From positions 434,001 to 498,000 of the forward strand of contig MKSR01000012.1 in assembly GCA_001898145.1 (NCBI GenBank): DNA of 64,000 bases, read 5' to 3'. Position numbers and translations under genes: made by a program. The stretch comes from Dyadobacter sp. 50-39. Its GTDB lineage: Bacteria > Bacteroidota > Bacteroidia > Cytophagales > Spirosomataceae. Of this stretch, positions 28,442 to 37,616 are shown piece by piece. Under the pieces are notes generated by a model. The model worked only from the letters and a program-made list of their open reading frames with translations, was not told the origin of the DNA and did no database searches. How positions within the stretch are numbered: position 1 is the stretch's first letter; the number at the start of each line of letters is the position of its first letter.

Positions 28442-29479
28442 ATGAAACGTTGTGACTTAAAACTATACCGTGGCTACGCCAACAAAAAGGAGCTCGTCGT
28501 GTTTGGCCATGTGGTGAAAAAATACCCTTCCGGCGACCGGAAATATACACGGCGGGGTTTCCGCTACGCAAAGACGATCATCGAGCTTTTCTCCATTAAA
28601 ACAATTCCGTTCCTGACGCTGACGCTGCATGTAGGCGACAAGACGTTCGAAACGACCGCCGAAGCCGACGGCTATTTCCGTTTCCAGGTGCCGCTCGGTG
28701 GCGAAATACCCGGCGGCTGGCATACCTACCGTGTCACATTAGACGACGAGGTAAACGGAAAACAGTACCACGCGGAGAGCTCGGAGGAGTTTTTCGTACC
28801 TTATAAAAGTTCCTATGGCCTCATTTCGGATATAGACGATACCTTCCTGATTTCGCATAGCCGCCGGTCGTTCAGGAAGTTATTTGTTTTACTTTCCAAA
28901 AACGTCCAGGCGCGCAAGCCTTTCGACGATGTGGTGAAGCATTACCAGCTGCTTTCATACGCGAACCGCACGCACCCGCACAAGGATAGCAATATCTTCT
29001 TCTACGTATCGAGCAGCGAGTGGAATCTGTACGATATGATCGTCTGCTTTGCGGAATTGAACGGGCTGCCGAAGGCGGTTCTGAAGCTGAAAAAAATCAA
29101 GTCCGGCCTCGACGATTTTGTGATGACCGGCGGCGGTTCGCACGAACATAAGTTGCGGAAAATCCACAACATCATCAATTTTTATCCCGAATTGCAGTTT
29201 ATATTGCTCGGTGACGATTCGCAGAAAGATCCGGAAATCTATGAGGAAATTTGCCGGACTTTCCCGCAGAGCATCCGTGCGGTGTACATGCGCCAGACGC
29301 GCCGGCGGACCAAGCCTCACACCACGATCATGCTGAAAAAAATCCAGGACCTCGGAATAGACACTTGCTACTTCGCACATAGCAACAAGGCGATTATCCA
29401 TTCGCTCGACCACGGACTGGTTTTCCAGACACCCGCCGAGCCGGAAGTCAGCGAAATTGTGTCCAAAGCGATTTCCTGA
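28442..29479 (+). CDS. APP1-type (DUF2183) phosphatase
   Basis: A 345-residue protein with a conserved N-terminal beta domain (GYANKKELVVFGHV, about 1-120) and a C-terminal HAD-like phosphatase domain of the APP1/DUF2183 family: DxDxT motif D130IDDT134, FYVSSSEWNLYDMI, then FILLGDDSQKDPEIYEEI as the distal metal-binding motif. Yeast App1 is a Mg2+-dependent phosphatidate phosphatase making diacylglycerol; the bacterial members are little studied. No signal peptide. It is divergent from a diacylglycerol-kinase-like gene across 45 bp, a context that fits phosphatidate/diacylglycerol turnover. Family assignment good, substrate inferred. Confidence 0.85.
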   Translation: MKRCDLKLYRGYANKKELVVFGHVVKKYPSGDRKYTRRGFRYAKTIIELFSIKTIPFLTLTLHVGDKTFETTAEADGYFRFQVPLGGEIPGGWHTYRVTLDDEVNGKQYHAESSEEFFVPYKSSYGLISDIDDTFLISHSRRSFRKLFVLLSKNVQARKPFDDVVKHYQLLSYANRTHPHKDSNIFFYVSSSEWNLYDMIVCFAELNGLPKAVLKLKKIKSGLDDFVMTGGGSHEHKLRKIHNIINFYPELQFILLGDDSQKDPEIYEEICRTFPQSIRAVYMRQTRRRTKPHTTIMLKKIQDLGIDTCYFAHSNKAIIHSLDHGLVFQTPAEPEVSEIVSKAIS

Positions 29480-29569
29480 CTTATTTTGCCTGAAACGGAT
29501 TATCCGCCGGTGATTTTGGCAATTTTCCGCACTTTCGTAACTTGATCCCTCCCATTATTTGGAATAACC

Positions 29570-30256
29570 ATGAAAAAAATCCTGATCGTTGAGGATGACC
29601 GCAGGATCGCGCAGAACATTTTCCGCGGGCTGGCCGCCGAAAATTTCGAAGCGGAGATCGCCTATGATGGCATTACGGGCAAGCAAATGGCCCTTGAAAA
29701 GAAGTTCGACCTCGTGTTGCTCGATGTGAACCTGCCGGGCATGAAGGGCTATGACGTTTGCCAGCAGATCCGGATTTACAAGCCGTCGCTGCCGATTATC
29801 ATGCTCACCGCATTCGGCGAGATAGAGGATAAAGTAGAAGGGCTGAACAGCGGGGCCGACGACTACATTGTGAAACCGTTCGATTTCCGGGAACTGCTTG
29901 CGCGCGTCAATGCGGCGCTGCGCGTTTCCGACCTGCTCAATCCCGAAGCTTCCGATAAAATCCTGCGCATTGCCGACCTCGAAATGAACCTGGGCACCAA
30001 GCAGGTGAAACGCGGCGGGAATATGATCGACCTCACGGCCAAGGAGTTTGCATTGCTGGAATACTTCCTGCTGCACCGGGGAAGGGTGGTTTCCAAGATG
30101 GATTTGGCCGAGCACGTGTGGCACCTCAATTTTGACCCGGGGACCAATGTGGTGGAAGTGTATATCAATTATTTACGTAAAAAAGTCGACAAGGACTTTC
30201 CTACCAAGCTCATCCACACACGGCCGGGCATGGGTTACATCATGAAAGAAGAATAG
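29570..30256 (+). CDS. OmpR-family response regulator
   Basis: A 228-residue two-domain regulator. The receiver (1-120) has the acidic pair E8-D9-D10, phosphoacceptor D52 (VLLDVNLPG), T in MLTAFGE and K in YIVKPFDFREL. The C-terminal winged helix (about 130-228) shows DLTAKEFALLEYF and NVVEVYINYLRKKVDK. It is encoded 6 bp before its cognate histidine kinase and just upstream of a metal RND efflux operon on the same strand, so it probably controls that operon like CusR or CzcR (inference). Close relative of the regulator at 55662-56339. Confidence 0.94.
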   Translation: MKKILIVEDDRRIAQNIFRGLAAENFEAEIAYDGITGKQMALEKKFDLVLLDVNLPGMKGYDVCQQIRIYKPSLPIIMLTAFGEIEDKVEGLNSGADDYIVKPFDFRELLARVNAALRVSDLLNPEASDKILRIADLEMNLGTKQVKRGGNMIDLTAKEFALLEYFLLHRGRVVSKMDLAEHVWHLNFDPGTNVVEVYINYLRKKVDKDFPTKLIHTRPGMGYIMKEE

Positions 30257-30262
30257 CCTCCC

Positions 30263-31630
30263 ATGAAGATCAAAGACCGTATCGCCCTCCAATTCACGCT
30301 CCTGGTAGCGGGGGTGCTGCTGTTATTTTCCATTGTCATTTACAGCGTGTCCGAGCATTACCGCCAGGAAGAATTTTACGACCGCCTGCGCAGCCGCGCG
30401 CGTACCACCTGCCGGCTGCTGGTAAAGGTGAAAGGGATCGACAAAGACCTGCTCAAAGCGATCGACCAGAACACGCTTTCGGAAATGCTGGACGAAAAAG
30501 TACTGATTTTCGATGCACGGAACGAGCTCATTTATTCCAGCGTCGACGACAAGCTGCTTACTTACCACACCTCGCTGCTCAACGACGTGCGTGAAAAGCA
30601 ATATATGGAGTTTCATCAGGGCGAAAACGAAGTCATAGGCCTGCTTTACCAGGAGGGGGACGATCCGCTGGTGGTACTGGCTTCGGCCTATGACACATTT
30701 GGGCACAGCAAGTTGCAGAATTTGAAAAGCACGCTGGGCTGGGGGCTGCTGGCGGGGATTGCAGTCACGGTGGGGCTCGGCATTTATTTCGCGAGCAATG
30801 CATTAAGGCCCATCAGCCGCATCAATGCCCAGGTATCGCTCATTACCGCCCAGAATTTGTCCCAAAAGCTCGACGAAGGCAACCGAAAGGATGAGATCGC
30901 CCAGCTGGCCATCAACTTCAACACCGTACTTTACCGATTAAACAAAGCATTTGAACAGCAGAAGAGCTTCGTCTCGCACGCCTCCCACGAACTCCGCACG
31001 CCGCTGGCCGCCTTAAAATCCGAAATCCAGCTCGGACAACGCTTCAATAAGGACAATCCCGAAATCGAAGAGGTATTTGCTAACCTGTTCTCGGATACCG
31101 AGCGGCTGATCAGCATTACCAACAACCTCCTTTTCCTGGCACGGTCGTACGAGAATATGGGCAATATGAAAACCTCCCACATTCATATTGAGGACCTTGC
31201 TTTTGTTGCCAAGGAAGAGTTGCTTTCCTCCCACCCCGATTACAATGTGGTGATCGATTACGAAACGATCCCGGAGAATGAAAACGAGACGGTGATCGAG
31301 GGCAATGAGGAGTTGTTGAAGCGGGTATTTACCAATTTGCTGGACAATGCATGCAAATACTCCTCGGACCATACCGCGCAGATACTGATATCTTCCAATG
31401 AACAATCGTGCATTGTAAAAGTGCGCGACCGGGGGATCGGGATCAGCGCGGAAGATCTTCCGCATATTTTCAACCCGTTTTTCCGGTCGTCCAACGCCGC
31501 TGAACTTCCCGGGTTCGGGATTGGGCTTTCCATCTGCCAGCGGATCGTGGAGCTGCACCATGGAACGATCTCGGTGACGAGTGAAGTCGGCCAGGGAAGC
31601 GAGTTTCAGCTGCAACTGCACCACATTTGA
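30263..31630 (+). CDS. Membrane sensor histidine kinase
   Basis: A 455-residue kinase: TM1 (about 10-30), a periplasmic sensor region (about 31-155), TM2 (about 158-178), HAMP (about 180-232), HisKA with phospho-acceptor H242 in FVSHASHELRTPLA, and a HATPase domain with N-box LLDNACKYSSD, G1 DRGIGISAEDLP and G2 GFGIGLSICQRI. It is the partner of the regulator 6 bp upstream. The periplasmic part is small and has no obvious metal-binding cluster of Met, Cys or His. The TolC gene of the efflux system follows after 103 bp. Confidence 0.94.
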   Translation: MKIKDRIALQFTLLVAGVLLLFSIVIYSVSEHYRQEEFYDRLRSRARTTCRLLVKVKGIDKDLLKAIDQNTLSEMLDEKVLIFDARNELIYSSVDDKLLTYHTSLLNDVREKQYMEFHQGENEVIGLLYQEGDDPLVVLASAYDTFGHSKLQNLKSTLGWGLLAGIAVTVGLGIYFASNALRPISRINAQVSLITAQNLSQKLDEGNRKDEIAQLAINFNTVLYRLNKAFEQQKSFVSHASHELRTPLAALKSEIQLGQRFNKDNPEIEEVFANLFSDTERLISITNNLLFLARSYENMGNMKTSHIHIEDLAFVAKEELLSSHPDYNVVIDYETIPENENETVIEGNEELLKRVFTNLLDNACKYSSDHTAQILISSNEQSCIVKVRDRGIGISAEDLPHIFNPFFRSSNAAELPGFGIGLSICQRIVELHHGTISVTSEVGQGSEFQLQLHHI

Positions 31631-31733
31631 GGCCGCGGAACAGGTGTCCCCGCCTTTCTAATTTTTTTCTAAGGTTATTTTAAGTCTGGTGTAATACCGG
31701 TGTCGGAATATCGCACATTCTAACACGGAAAAT

Positions 31734-32981
31734 ATGCGAATTTACCTCACCGGGCTTTTAGTACTCCTAACAACCGCCTTGCACGCACAGGACACGCTGC
31801 GGCTCTCGATCCGGCAGGCCGACAGCCTGTTTTTACAAAACAACCTCGAAATCCTGGCCGAAAAGTACCAGATCGACATTGCGAAGTCGATCGAGATCCA
31901 GGACAAACTTTGGAACAATCCTACTTTCGGGGTTGAAATCAGTGCCTATAACCCCTCCCGCGGCGCGCTGGATGTGGGCAAAAACGGTCAGAAGGCATTC
32001 ACTATCCAGCAGCTCATTACCCGCGCCGGGAAACGCAACAAACAGGTGGCACTGGATGTGGAATCGACGCGCAAAACGGAATATCAGTTCTATAACCTGA
32101 TCCGTACCCTGAAATTCGAGCTGCGCCAGATCTTTTTCGAGTCATACTACCTCGAACAGACCGTGGCACTGTACGATAACCAGATCGGGACGCTCACCAC
32201 GACGGTCAATGCTTTCGACAAAGAGTACAACCGCAAGAATATTTCCCTCAAAGAAGTGGTGCGCCTCAAAGCACTGCTTTTCGAGCTGACCAACGAGCGG
32301 GCCAATATCCTGTTTGAATTGCAGGAAAACCAGCGCGACCTGCGTACGCTGCTGAGCACCGGCCGCCCGGTCAAATCCCTCGTCGACAGCACCGAAATCC
32401 AGCGCTATCACCTCGACCGCTACAACATTGCGTCATTGAAAGACAAAGCGCTGCAAAGCCGCGCCGACCTGAAAGTGGCGCAATCGGAAACCAAGCAGGC
32501 CGAACTCAATTACACCTTGCAAAAGGCATTGGCCAAGCCGGACGTTCAGATCGGCACGGTGTACGACCAGGCGAGCAACTACCAGAACAATTATTTTGGA
32601 TTAAATGCATCGATCGCATTGCCATTTTTCAACCGTAACCAGGGCAATATCCGGGCCGCGAAGAGCAGCATCAGCTATTACAAGACAGCTGAGAATGCCA
32701 AGCAAAATGCCGTGAACAATGAAGTAGACGCCGCCGTGCAAAAGGTAGGCATTGCCGATAAAGCATTTCAAAGTGTGGAAGGCCAGTTTACCGACCAGTT
32801 CCAGCTGCTTAGCAATGGCATTTACGACAATTTTCAGAAACGGAACATCAGCCTCCTGGAATTCATCGACTTCATCGAAACCTACAACGAGAGTATCAAG
32901 GAATATAACCGACTCCAAGCCGACCGCATTAAGGTGTACGAGGAGCTCAACTACGTCGTCGGCGAAGAGCTGTTTAACTAA
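31734..32981 (+). CDS. TolC-family outer-membrane efflux protein (CzcC/CusC type)
   Basis: A 415-residue outer-membrane factor with a signal peptide (MRIYLTGLLVLLTTALHAQ|D). The two internally repeated TolC halves are visible as long heptad-like helices (SIRQADSLFLQNNLEILAEK; RADLKVAQSETKQAELNYTL) separated by barrel-strand segments (NNPTFGVEISAY; QNNYFGLNASIALPFFN). It provides the outer-membrane channel of the RND system encoded by the next two genes, 18 bp and about 1.3 kb downstream. It carries no lipobox, unlike the E. coli CusC protein. Confidence 0.92.
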   Translation: MRIYLTGLLVLLTTALHAQDTLRLSIRQADSLFLQNNLEILAEKYQIDIAKSIEIQDKLWNNPTFGVEISAYNPSRGALDVGKNGQKAFTIQQLITRAGKRNKQVALDVESTRKTEYQFYNLIRTLKFELRQIFFESYYLEQTVALYDNQIGTLTTTVNAFDKEYNRKNISLKEVVRLKALLFELTNERANILFELQENQRDLRTLLSTGRPVKSLVDSTEIQRYHLDRYNIASLKDKALQSRADLKVAQSETKQAELNYTLQKALAKPDVQIGTVYDQASNYQNNYFGLNASIALPFFNRNQGNIRAAKSSISYYKTAENAKQNAVNNEVDAAVQKVGIADKAFQSVEGQFTDQFQLLSNGIYDNFQKRNISLLEFIDFIETYNESIKEYNRLQADRIKVYEELNYVVGEELFN

Positions 32982-32999
32982 TCATTAAAGCATTAACCA

Positions 33000-34088
33000 A
33001 TGAAAAATTCACTGTATGTTGTCGTGCTGGCCGCTGTGGGCGTGTGGCTCACCTCCTGCGAGCGCAAGAAGGTTGAAAACGACGAATCGAAGGCATTTAT
33101 GCTTTCCGACACCATGATGAGCCGGATCAAAATCGATACGGTACGCACCGAGCCGGTCCGGAATGAGCTCACATTGGTGGGCAAAGTGGTGCCCGACGAA
33201 AATCAGGTTATTAAAGTGTACCCGCTGGTGGGTGGTAATGTAGAGGAAGTGGATGTGGAGCTGGGCGACAATGTACGCAAAGGCCAGAAACTCGCGACGA
33301 TCCGGTCGGGTGAAGTGGCGGATTTCGAACGCCAGATGATCCAGGCCCAGTCCGATCTGCTGATCGCGCAGAAAAACCTGTCGTCTACCGAGGATTTGTT
33401 CGAAAGCAAGCTGGTACCGGAGCGGGATGTGATTTCTGCCCGGCAAATTGTGGACAAAGCACAGGCCGAGCTGAACCGCGTGAAAGAGGTCTTCTCCATT
33501 TACGGTTTGGGCAAATCCACTAACTACACCGTAAAATCGCCGATCAATGGCTTTATTATCGACAAAAATGTGAACCGCGGTATGCAGCTGCGCTCGGACA
33601 ATTCCGAAAGCCTTTTCACTGTAGGGCAGATCGCCGACGTGTGGGTAATGGCAAATGTGAATGAGAGCGACATTCCGCGCATTAAACTCGGAATGCCCGC
33701 GGAAGTGCGCACGATCAGCTTTTCGGATGAGGTTTTCAAAGGCAAGGTCGATAAAATATACAACGTCCTCGATCCCGAAACCAAGGCTATGAAGATCCGC
33801 ATTCAGTTGCAGAATGTAGGTTTCAAACTCAAACCTGAAATGCATGCAACCGTCACCCTCAACTTCGAGGAAGGCGACAAAATGCAGGCTATCCCGTCGC
33901 AAGCCGTCATTTTCGACCGGAGCAAGAACTGGGTGATGGTGTACCACAGCCGGACTAAAATCGAAACCCGGCCGGTGGAAGTATACCGCTCCCTCGCGAA
34001 TACGACGTACGTACGCGAAGGGCTCAAACCCGGCGAGACGATTATCTCCAAAAACCAACTCCTCGTTTACGACGCGTTGAATGATTAA
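33000..34088 (+). CDS. RND periplasmic adaptor, CzcB/CusB type, lipid-anchored
   Basis: A 362-residue membrane-fusion protein. The signal peptide ends in lipobox LTSC (Cys20), so it is a lipoprotein. It has a lipoyl/barrel-sandwich part (KVYPLVGGNVEEVDVELGDNV; YTVKSPINGFIIDKNV), a coiled-coil hairpin between them (DFERQMIQAQSDLLIAQKNL) and a beta-barrel domain (VWVMANVNESDIPRIKLG). It links the inner-membrane pump to the TolC-type channel. The pump gene is separated by 189 bp of octamer repeats, an unusual gap within an efflux operon. Confidence 0.92.
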   Translation: MKNSLYVVVLAAVGVWLTSCERKKVENDESKAFMLSDTMMSRIKIDTVRTEPVRNELTLVGKVVPDENQVIKVYPLVGGNVEEVDVELGDNVRKGQKLATIRSGEVADFERQMIQAQSDLLIAQKNLSSTEDLFESKLVPERDVISARQIVDKAQAELNRVKEVFSIYGLGKSTNYTVKSPINGFIIDKNVNRGMQLRSDNSESLFTVGQIADVWVMANVNESDIPRIKLGMPAEVRTISFSDEVFKGKVDKIYNVLDPETKAMKIRIQLQNVGFKLKPEMHATVTLNFEEGDKMQAIPSQAVIFDRSKNWVMVYHSRTKIETRPVEVYRSLANTTYVREGLKPGETIISKNQLLVYDALND

Positions 34089-34108
34089 TGTCGAATGATT
34101 GAATGATC

Positions 34109-34276
34109 GAGCCAATTTTGAATGATTGAATGATTGAATGATTGAATAAAAGGGCTGTTACCCGTCATTACCATTCGACCCTATATTTCAAAATCCCATT
34201 CACTCATTCACTCATTCACTCATTCAATCATTCACTCATTCAATCATTCAATCATTCAGTCATTCAATCATTGACT
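34109..34276. repeat. Inverted arrays of 8-bp tandem repeats before the RND pump gene
   Basis: On the left, about four units of ATTGAATG (34109-34147) run in one orientation. On the right, ten uninterrupted octamers CATTCACT/CATTCAAT/CATTCAGT/CATTGACT (34197-34276) run in the other and end 1 bp before the pump's ATG. The two blocks are complementary and could fold into a long hairpin in the mRNA. The same octamers precede secG. Confidence 0.85.
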
Positions 34277-34277
34277 C

Positions 34278-37200
34278 ATGAACAAATTCATCCGAGGCAT
34301 CGTGGGCTTTTCGCTCAAGAACCGGTTCTTCATATTCTTTATGACAGGCCTGCTGATCATTTCGGGCATTGTCAGCTACCAAAACACGCCGCTGGAAGCG
34401 TTTCCCGACGTGACCAATACGCAGATCATCATCGTCACGCAATGGAACGGCCGCAGTGCGGAAGAAATCGAGCGGTTTGTGACAGTACCGATCGAAGTCG
34501 CGATGAACTCGGTGCAGCAGAAAACCAACGTACGGAGCACCACCATGTTCGGTCTGAGCATTGTCAAGATCATTTTCGACGACAATGTCGAAGACTTCTT
34601 TGCCCGGCAGCAGGTGAATAACCAGTTGCGCACCGTTTCACTGCCCGACGGCGTAGAGCCCGACGTACAGCCGCCCTACGGCCCTACCGGCGAGATTTTC
34701 AGGTTTACATTGCAAAGCAAGGACCGCGACAGCCGCGAGTTGCTGACGCTCCACAAATGGGTGATCGACCGCCAGCTCCGCAGCGTGCCGGGTGTGGCCG
34801 ACGTGGTGGCGTTCGGCGGCCGCGACAAGATCTACGAGGTGCAGGTGAACCCTACCAAGCTCGTGAAATACAACATCACGCCATTGGAAGTGTACCAGGC
34901 CGTCACCAAAAGCAATATCAATGTGGGCGGCGATGTGATCGAGAAGAACGGGCAGGCTTATGTGGTGCGCGGAATCGGGTTGCTCAACTCCATTCCCGAC
35001 ATTCAGAACATTATAGTAGAATATGTGAAAGATAATCCCGTGCTGGTGAAAGACGTGGCGGACGTGAAGGAATCGGATATGCCGCGTGTGGGCCAGGTAG
35101 GGCTCGACGGGAATGACGACGTCGTGGAAGGCATTGTCGTGCAGCGAAAAGGCGAAAACCCTAGCGAAGTGCTGGCACGGGTAAAAGACAAGATCGAGGA
35201 GCTGAATACGAAAATCCTTCCGCCGGATGTCAAAATGGTCACCTTCTACGACCGCGACAACCTGATCGATTTCTGTGCGCATACCGTGAAACACAACCTC
35301 GTGGAAGGTATCGTGCTGGTGACTGTGATCGTGTTCCTGTTCATGGCCGACTGGCGGACGACCGTTATCGTGTCCATTATCATCCCGCTGGCGCTGCTTT
35401 TCGCATTTATGTGTTTGAAATTGAAGGGTATGTCGGCCAACCTGCTATCGATGGGCGCTATCGACTTCGGGATCATCATAGACGGTGCCGTGGTCATGGT
35501 GGAAGGGATATTTGTAGCGCTCGACCATCTGGCGCACAAAAACGGCATGGACCGGTTTAACAAGCTATCCAAAATGGGCTTGATCAAACGCACCGGCGGC
35601 GAGCTGGGCAAAGCCATTTTCTTCTCCAAGCTCATCATTATCACGGCATTGATCCCCATATTCAGCTTTCAGAAAGTGGAGGGTAAGATGTTTACCCCGC
35701 TGGCTTACACGCTTGGTTTCGCCTTGCTGGGTGCATTGCTCTACACCCTCACGCTTGTGCCGGTACTGTGTTCCATTCTGCTCAAAAAGAACGTTCGTGA
35801 GAAGAGTAACCCGGTTGTCCGCTTCTTCGACAATACGGTAACCAAAGGCTTCGAATGGTGCTATGCGCGCAAAAAACTCAGCGTCATCTTCGCGTTTGCA
35901 TTCCTGGGCGTCACGCTGTTTTCGGCCAGATTCCTAGGTACCGAATTCCTGCCGACGCTCAACGAGGGCGCATTGTGGGTAGAGGCAAAAATGCCGATGA
36001 GCAGCTCGCTGGCCGAAACCACCAAAATGGTGACCACGCTGCGCGCCAAACTGAATGAATTTCCGGAAGTAAATGGGGTATTGTCCCAAACAGGCCGTTC
36101 CAACGACGGTACCGACCCGTCGGGCTTCTATTATGTGCAAATGCAGGTAAACCTGAAACCGAAAGAGGAATGGAAACGCAAGATCAGCCAGGACGACCTG
36201 ATCGAAGAAATGGACACCAAGCTGAAACAATTCCAGGGCATCAACTACAACTACTCGCAGCCGATCATCGACAACGTGGCCGAAGCGGTAGCCGGTATGA
36301 ATGCGAGTAATGCGGTGAAAATCTACGGAGACGACCTCGAAACGCTGAATAGCAAAGCTAATCAGGTGCTGGAAGCGATCAAGGATGTGCCGGGCATCAA
36401 GGACGTGGGTATCCTGCGCAATATCGGGCAACCGGAAGTCAGCGTAATCCTGCACGACCATAAAATGGCCCAATACGGCGTCAGCATCGCCGATGCGCAA
36501 GCGGTGATCGAAATGGCGATCGGCGGTAAAACCGCTTCCATTTTGTACGAGGGCGAACGGAAATTCGATATCCGATTGCGGTACGAGCAGCAATATCGCC
36601 GCACGGTGGACGATATCCAGCAATTGATGGTGCCTACTCTCACCGGAGGCAAGATTCCCTTGAAGGAAATCTCCACAATTCGCACCGTTACCGGGCCGGC
36701 ATTCGTGTACCGCGATAACAACAAGCGCTTTATCGGTGTAAAATTCTCTGTCCGCGAGCGCGACCTCGGCAGCACCATTGCCGAAGCGCAGTCAAAAGTG
36801 AAACCTTTGCTTTCCTCGCTGCCCAAAGGCTATTCGGTGAATTGGTCGGGCGAATTCGAAAACCAGGTGCGGGCCACGGCGCGGCTCGGGCAGGTGGTAC
36901 CCATCAGTCTGGTCGGGATATTCATTTTGCTTTTCATCATGTTCAGCAATGCCAAAGATGCAGGGCTGGTGCTGATCAACGTACCGTTTGCATTGATCGG
37001 AGGTATCCTTGCGCTGCACGTTACGCACATGAACTTCGGTATCTCTGCCGGTGTAGGTTTTATAGCCCTGTTCGGCCTCTGCGTGCAGAATGGCGTGATA
37101 TTGATTTCAGTATTTAACAAAAACCTGGCTGGGGGAATGACCCTGGACGAGGCGATCAGGGAAGGCGTAAAATCACGCATCCGGCCGGTGATCATGACGG

Positions 37201-37385
37201 CGCTCATGGCAGCGATCGGCTTGCTGCCGGCGGCAATTTCCACCGGTATCGGATCTGAAACCCAGAAGCCCCTGGCAATTGTGGTGATCGGAGGGTTGAT
37301 CACGGCTACCGTGCTCACATTGCTGGTATTCCCGATCATTTACGGGTTCTTCAACCGGAAGAACAAGGTTTCTAAGTATGCTTAA
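34278..37385 (+). CDS. CzcA/CusA-family heavy-metal RND efflux pump
   Basis: A complete 1,035-residue inner-membrane RND transporter. It starts IVGFSLKNRFFIFFMTGLLI and has 12 TM segments in two repeated halves with two large periplasmic loops. The heavy-metal-efflux signature of TM4, DFGIIIDGAVVMVE, is intact with acidic residues D396, D402 and E409, matching the proton-relay positions of CzcA. The pump exports metal cations from periplasm or cytosol together with the adaptor and TolC genes upstream. Which metal (Co/Zn/Cd or Cu/Ag) cannot be decided here. A 25-bp tandem repeat array begins directly after the stop codon. Confidence 0.95.
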   Translation: MNKFIRGIVGFSLKNRFFIFFMTGLLIISGIVSYQNTPLEAFPDVTNTQIIIVTQWNGRSAEEIERFVTVPIEVAMNSVQQKTNVRSTTMFGLSIVKIIFDDNVEDFFARQQVNNQLRTVSLPDGVEPDVQPPYGPTGEIFRFTLQSKDRDSRELLTLHKWVIDRQLRSVPGVADVVAFGGRDKIYEVQVNPTKLVKYNITPLEVYQAVTKSNINVGGDVIEKNGQAYVVRGIGLLNSIPDIQNIIVEYVKDNPVLVKDVADVKESDMPRVGQVGLDGNDDVVEGIVVQRKGENPSEVLARVKDKIEELNTKILPPDVKMVTFYDRDNLIDFCAHTVKHNLVEGIVLVTVIVFLFMADWRTTVIVSIIIPLALLFAFMCLKLKGMSANLLSMGAIDFGIIIDGAVVMVEGIFVALDHLAHKNGMDRFNKLSKMGLIKRTGGELGKAIFFSKLIIITALIPIFSFQKVEGKMFTPLAYTLGFALLGALLYTLTLVPVLCSILLKKNVREKSNPVVRFFDNTVTKGFEWCYARKKLSVIFAFAFLGVTLFSARFLGTEFLPTLNEGALWVEAKMPMSSSLAETTKMVTTLRAKLNEFPEVNGVLSQTGRSNDGTDPSGFYYVQMQVNLKPKEEWKRKISQDDLIEEMDTKLKQFQGINYNYSQPIIDNVAEAVAGMNASNAVKIYGDDLETLNSKANQVLEAIKDVPGIKDVGILRNIGQPEVSVILHDHKMAQYGVSIADAQAVIEMAIGGKTASILYEGERKFDIRLRYEQQYRRTVDDIQQLMVPTLTGGKIPLKEISTIRTVTGPAFVYRDNNKRFIGVKFSVRERDLGSTIAEAQSKVKPLLSSLPKGYSVNWSGEFENQVRATARLGQVVPISLVGIFILLFIMFSNAKDAGLVLINVPFALIGGILALHVTHMNFGISAGVGFIALFGLCVQNGVILISVFNKNLAGGMTLDEAIREGVKSRIRPVIMTALMAAIGLLPAAISTGIGSETQKPLAIVVIGGLITATVLTLLVFPIIYGFFNRKNKVSKYA

Positions 37386-37578
37386 ATGTCAGCCTGAGCG
37401 GAGTCGAAGAATGTCAGCCTGAGCGGAGTCGAAGAACGTCAGCCTGAGCGGAGTCGAAGAATGTCAGCCTGAGCGGAGTCGAAGAATGTCAGCCTGAGCG
37501 GAGTCGAAGAATGTCAGCCTGAGCGGAGTCGAAGGCCGTCGCTGTACTGCACTGCGCTTCGACTCCGCTCAGCGTGAC
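37386..37578. repeat. Six 25-bp tandem repeats plus an inverted copy
   Basis: Six head-to-tail 25-bp units (37386-37535) with core CTGAGCGGAGTCGAAG begin at the base after the pump stop codon. Only the third unit's start and the last unit's end differ by a base. After 21 bp a complementary copy (37557-37578) follows, so the last unit and this copy can form a stem-loop. It lies between two convergent genes and belongs to the same family as the palindrome at 24805. Confidence 0.92.
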
Positions 37579-37616
37579 AAAACGCGAGCAGACTAGCTAG
37601 TTATTCGATCAATGTT

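Noticed and set aside
34142-34621. Open frame of 159 codons crossing the octamer repeats
   Set aside because: It is produced by the repeat itself and then runs out of frame inside the RND pump gene.
37386-37578. CRISPR-like array
   Set aside because: The 25-bp units are directly joined with no unique spacers and no cas gene is nearby; it is a simple tandem repeat.
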